Source: Gammaproteobacteria bacterium UBA2675 (GTDB taxonomy: Bacteria > Pseudomonadota > Gammaproteobacteria > Pseudomonadales > Pseudohongiellaceae). Taken from it: a stretch of 64,000 nt of DNA. The notes under the pieces were generated by a model. The model was not told the DNA's origin and did no database searches. It saw only the letters and a list, made by a program, of their open reading frames with translations. The position numbers and the translations under genes were made by a program. Of this stretch, positions 61,498-64,000 are shown piece after piece. The number at the start of each line of letters is the position of its first letter. The first letter of the stretch is position 1. The DNA lies in assembly GCA_002354805.1 (NCBI GenBank), contig DEMH01000009.1:682001-746000 (forward strand), written 5' to 3'.

Positions 61498-61646
61498 CAC
61501 AATCACGGCTGCAGGTGCCAATCGCAATCATTCTCTTTCTCTTTTTCCATTATTATCAATAACTTGAAAGAAGTTCTGGCTTGACTTTTGCCAGCTTTCA
61601 ACGCACGCTTGCACCTAAGAATTAATGCAGTCCGAAGGAGCAGGCT

Positions 61647-62111
61647 ATGAAATCCGATAAAACCATGATCAAACACCTGAACAAGGCCTTGGGTAACGAG
61701 CTGGTTGCCATCAACCAGTATTTTCTGCACTCGCGTATGTTCAAGGACCGCGGCTTGACCAAACTGGCGGACAAGGAATACGAAGAGTCAATTGACGAGA
61801 TGAAGCATGCCGATCAGCTGATCGAGCGTATCCTCTACCTGGAAGGGCTTCCCAACCTGCAAAGCCTGGGCAAACTGCTGATCGGCGAACATACCCGTGA
61901 AATGCTGGAGTGTGACCTCAAGCTGGAAAATCAGGCCATTCCGGACCTGCGCGACGGTATCGAGTACGCCGAATCCATCCGTGATTACGTCAGCCGTGAA
62001 CTGCTGGTGTCCATTCTGGAAAGCGAAGAAGAACACGTTGACTGGCTGGAGACCCAGCTGCAACTGATCGACAGTGTCGGTATCGAGAATTACCAGCAGT
62101 CCATGATTTAA
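61647..62111 (+). CDS. bfr: Bacterioferritin Bfr
   Basis: A 154-residue ferritin-like iron store that forms 24-subunit shells with heme between subunit pairs. Met52 (EMKHAD) is the heme ligand, and the diiron ligands Glu18, Glu51, His54, Glu94, Glu127 and His130 are all present, so the ferroxidase centre is intact. It is preceded by GAAGGAG. It is close to bfd but may have its own promoter in the 149-bp gap, since stored iron and iron release are usually regulated in opposite directions. Confidence 0.97.
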   Translation: MKSDKTMIKHLNKALGNELVAINQYFLHSRMFKDRGLTKLADKEYEESIDEMKHADQLIERILYLEGLPNLQSLGKLLIGEHTREMLECDLKLENQAIPDLRDGIEYAESIRDYVSRELLVSILESEEEHVDWLETQLQLIDSVGIENYQQSMI

Positions 62112-62114
62112 GGC

Positions 62115-63194
62115 TTACAGACCCTCCAGAAACTCGAGCAGGGCTGCGTTGGTTTCTTCCGGCAGCTCCTGCTGAATCCAGTGACCGGCCTCCGGCAGCA
62201 GTATGACGCCGCGCAGGTCGTCGACCACCCGACGCATGGCGCCTTCCAGACGACCCTGGCTGGCGCCGGCGATCACCACATCATTCTCGCCGGCAATAAA
62301 CAGGGTTGGCACCGTGACACGGGCGTTGGCCAGTTGTGGTGTGATCTCCCAGTTGCGGTGAAAGTTGCGGTAATAGTTAACGCCGCCACGAAAGCCAGCT
62401 GCGGTGAACTGCTTAACAAAGTAGTCGAGATCTTCCTCGCTCAGCCAGTCAGGCAGCCCGACCGGTGCGCCGAGTCGCGGAATCCAGCCACCTGCCGAGC
62501 GATGACGGTCTGTTACCTGTGGTGGATGGCGCGGTGAGTCCGGCGACAGGTACAGCCGGCTCAGGATGCCGCGAGGATCAGCGTCATATTCAGCCTCGGC
62601 CACGCCAGGCTCCTGGTGATAAAGGATGTAGTAGAAGTTGTCGCCGTAAGCGTTGCGCCAGCTGACCAGGGGTGATTCCGCGGCACGTCCGCTGTAGGGG
62701 ACACTCATGGCGACCAGCGCCGAGAAGCGCTCCGGGTGCAGCAGCACTGTATTCCAGGCGACAATGGAACCCCAGTCATGGCCCATCAGGATCGCCTGAT
62801 CCTCGCCATAGGCATCGACGATGCCAACAATATCGGCGGCGATGGTCACAATGTCGTAATCCTCAACATCGGGTGGCGCGTCGGTGCCGCCATATCCGCG
62901 CATGTCCGGTGCGACGACCCGATAACCAGCCTCGGCAACAGCCTTGATCTGGTGGCGCCAGGAATACCAGGACTCTGGCCAGCCATGCGCCATGATGACC
63001 AGCGGGCCGGAGTCACCCATGGTGGCCAGCCGCATGCGAATGCCGTTTGTCTCGATGTACCGAAAGCTGATGCCGTCTATCGGCGATTTTTCATCCATCA
63101 AAGGGTTCTCCTGTGCCCGTGTATGCGTGCTGCCCAGCCCAAGTGATAACAACACCGCGCTTATGGTAAGCCACGTTCTGAATTTCCTGCTCAT
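62115..63194 (-). CDS. Secreted epoxide-hydrolase-like alpha/beta hydrolase
   Basis: A 359-residue alpha/beta hydrolase with a signal peptide (ending TRAQ). The oxyanion motif HGWPES, the nucleophile Asp140 in GHDWGS (Asp, as in epoxide hydrolases and haloalkane dehalogenases, not Ser) and His in EAGHWIQQE are visible. PDMRGYGGTDAP is the second family motif. It probably opens epoxides outside the cytoplasm; a dehalogenase role is less likely given the HGWPES form. The 5' GGAGG site supports start 63194. The last base pairs lie three bases from bfr's stop on the other strand. Confidence 0.88.
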   Translation of the reverse strand: MSRKFRTWLTISAVLLSLGLGSTHTRAQENPLMDEKSPIDGISFRYIETNGIRMRLATMGDSGPLVIMAHGWPESWYSWRHQIKAVAEAGYRVVAPDMRGYGGTDAPPDVEDYDIVTIAADIVGIVDAYGEDQAILMGHDWGSIVAWNTVLLHPERFSALVAMSVPYSGRAAESPLVSWRNAYGDNFYYILYHQEPGVAEAEYDADPRGILSRLYLSPDSPRHPPQVTDRHRSAGGWIPRLGAPVGLPDWLSEEDLDYFVKQFTAAGFRGGVNYYRNFHRNWEITPQLANARVTVPTLFIAGENDVVIAGASQGRLEGAMRRVVDDLRGVILLPEAGHWIQQELPEETNAALLEFLEGL

Positions 63195-63264
63195 CGCCAG
63201 CCAGCCTCCTGTTTTTGCTATGATGCTGAAGTTTCTCATAATCAGGATCGTGGTACATAGGTAG

Positions 63265-63585
63265 ATGTTCACATTAATGGATATGGTCTGGCTGGCTTTG
63301 CTGGCGCTGCTGGTCAACCACTGGTGGCGCTCGCGAGACGCCAAGGCTTTTGCCCTGCAATATGCAGCGCAGCGCTGTGCCGAGCTCGACCTGCAACTGC
63401 TCGATCAAAGCATGGTGCTGCGCAAAAGCCGGCTGCGCCGGGGCCAGGACGGTTTGCTGGCCTGGTTCCGCCGCTATGACTTTGAGTTCTCATCCACCGG
63501 AACCGAACGTTATTCGGGCTCCGTCGAGCTGTTGGGTAATCGTCTGCAGGCCATTGAGCTGGCACCGCATGTGACGGTTCACTGA
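63265..63585 (+). CDS. DUF3301 family membrane protein
   Basis: A 106-residue protein with one N-terminal helix (MVWLALLALLVNHWW) and a cytoplasmic beta-rich domain: CAELDLQLLDQSMVL, RRYDFEFSSTG and RYSGSVELLG fit DUF3301. The function is unknown. ATG 63265 is used; ATGs at 63277 and 63283 are alternatives. It is divergent from the epoxide-hydrolase-like gene. Confidence 0.82.
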   Translation: MFTLMDMVWLALLALLVNHWWRSRDAKAFALQYAAQRCAELDLQLLDQSMVLRKSRLRRGQDGLLAWFRRYDFEFSSTGTERYSGSVELLGNRLQAIELAPHVTVH

Positions 63586-63615
63586 TAGCTGGTCAGTCGG
63601 TCACCATCCATCATC

Positions 63616-64000
63616 TTACTGGCTGGCTGCCGTGCCCGGCATGATCTCAAACACCGGATCAAACTCGACCAGCACTGAGGCCAGTTGCTGCAGCACGCCG
63701 ATATCACCCTCAACCTCGCCTGCGCCCGAGGTGAGCTGAGCCGCCAGTGTGGTCTGTCCCATGATGACCTGATCCAGAATACTGCGGTCCAATCTGATTG
63801 TTGCATCGGCCGCATCAGATTGATAACCGGTGATGGCAGTAAGGGTTCCGCTGCGCATTTCTATGACAAATGTCTCGCCGGTGTCAGGTGTCACAAAATT
63901 GATTATAAACGCCATGCCGTCGGCGCGCTGGCTGTCGACGCGGGTCGCCATGGCATCCCACCACTGCAGTGTGGTCATCGCGCGCGCCAGGTCAGGGCTG
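63616..64000 (-). CDS. Alkylsulfatase C-terminal (SCP2-like) domain, partial
   Basis: The frame is open past the right edge, so this is the 3' part of a longer gene; about 127 residues are visible. They resemble the C-terminal domain of SdsA1-type alkylsulfatases (Alkyl_sulf_C, SCP2 fold): AMATRVDSQRADGMAFIINFV and ATIRLDRSILDQVIMGQTTL. The SCP2-like domain binds the alkyl chain of dodecyl-sulfate-like substrates; the catalytic metallo-beta-lactamase domain would be outside the window. Stand-alone SCP2 proteins are a less likely alternative. Confidence 0.7.
   Translation of the reverse strand, partial: SPDLARAMTTLQWWDAMATRVDSQRADGMAFIINFVTPDTGETFVIEMRSGTLTAITGYQSDAADATIRLDRSILDQVIMGQTTLAAQLTSGAGEVEGDIGVLQQLASVLVEFDPVFEIMPGTAASQ

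Overview
The window reads as chromosomal DNA of an aerobic, motile, free-living gammaproteobacterium, most likely a marine Pseudomonadales/Cellvibrionales-type lineage. The evidence is the gene content: Mpl and TIGR02444 next to UbiX, PPi-dependent phosphofructokinase, YbbAP-TesA, SlyD, orphan CheW, large TonB-dependent receptors with a 2OG-Fe(II) oxygenase, PhoX, and an alkylsulfatase. The genus assignment is inference only. Genes are tightly packed on both strands with frequent ATGA-type overlaps. I saw no rRNA, tRNA, insertion sequence, prophage or CRISPR array, and nothing that looks recently acquired.

Layout. 1-8.4 kb: the C-terminal part of a TonB-dependent receptor with a strong terminator, a 2OG-Fe(II) oxygenase, a SAM methyltransferase, a hot-dog thioesterase, the sirtuin CobB, then bcp-ybfF-pdxJ-MFS in one run. 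8.4-13.9 kb: tesA divergent from ybbA-ybbP, a secreted MORN protein and pdxH. 13.9-19.1 kb: PPi-PFK divergent from ubiX around a perfect 15-bp palindrome, then TIGR02444, mpl, a LON-domain protein and cheW. 19.2-28.2 kb: two tiny membrane proteins, a secreted trypsin-like protease, a Prx5 peroxiredoxin with dienelactone hydrolase, a CoA Nudix hydrolase, a second TonB receptor, an SDR, slyD, and a glyoxalase-fold protein with an aldehyde dehydrogenase. 28.3-36.1 kb: a TPR protein, a periplasmic peroxiredoxin, DUF3014, recQ, trhO, DUF1653, a lipoprotein, and an extreme Asp/Lys/His-rich secreted protein.

36.4-43.3 kb: a complete five-gene peptide ABC importer. Its binding protein appears to be held by an N-terminal membrane helix, and its second permease carries a fibronectin-III-like insert. 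A DUF3450 protein follows. 43.4-47.6 kb: rimK, and a three-gene lipid-linked glycosylation cassette (GT-C-like membrane protein, GT2 transferase, SMR-like carrier). 47.6-53.9 kb: a paired M16 peptidase, SURF1, and a RLAN/ATP-grasp ligase facing a GNAT-C39 peptidase fusion. 54-58.3 kb: an OmpA-like lipoprotein, a lipocalin, an Fe-S cryptochrome/photolyase and a histidine-rich membrane chemoreceptor, the last two apparently translationally coupled. 58.4-64 kb: phoX behind a recognisable Pho box, a secreted protein of unknown function, Fur-box-controlled bfd with bfr, an epoxide-hydrolase-like enzyme, DUF3301, and the C-terminal domain of an alkylsulfatase.

The best candidates for little-described biology are the RLAN ATP-grasp/GNAT-C39 pair, the chemoreceptor-cryptochrome pair, the modified peptide importer, and the GGTACAA-A-TTGTACC operator between the PPi-PFK and ubiX genes.
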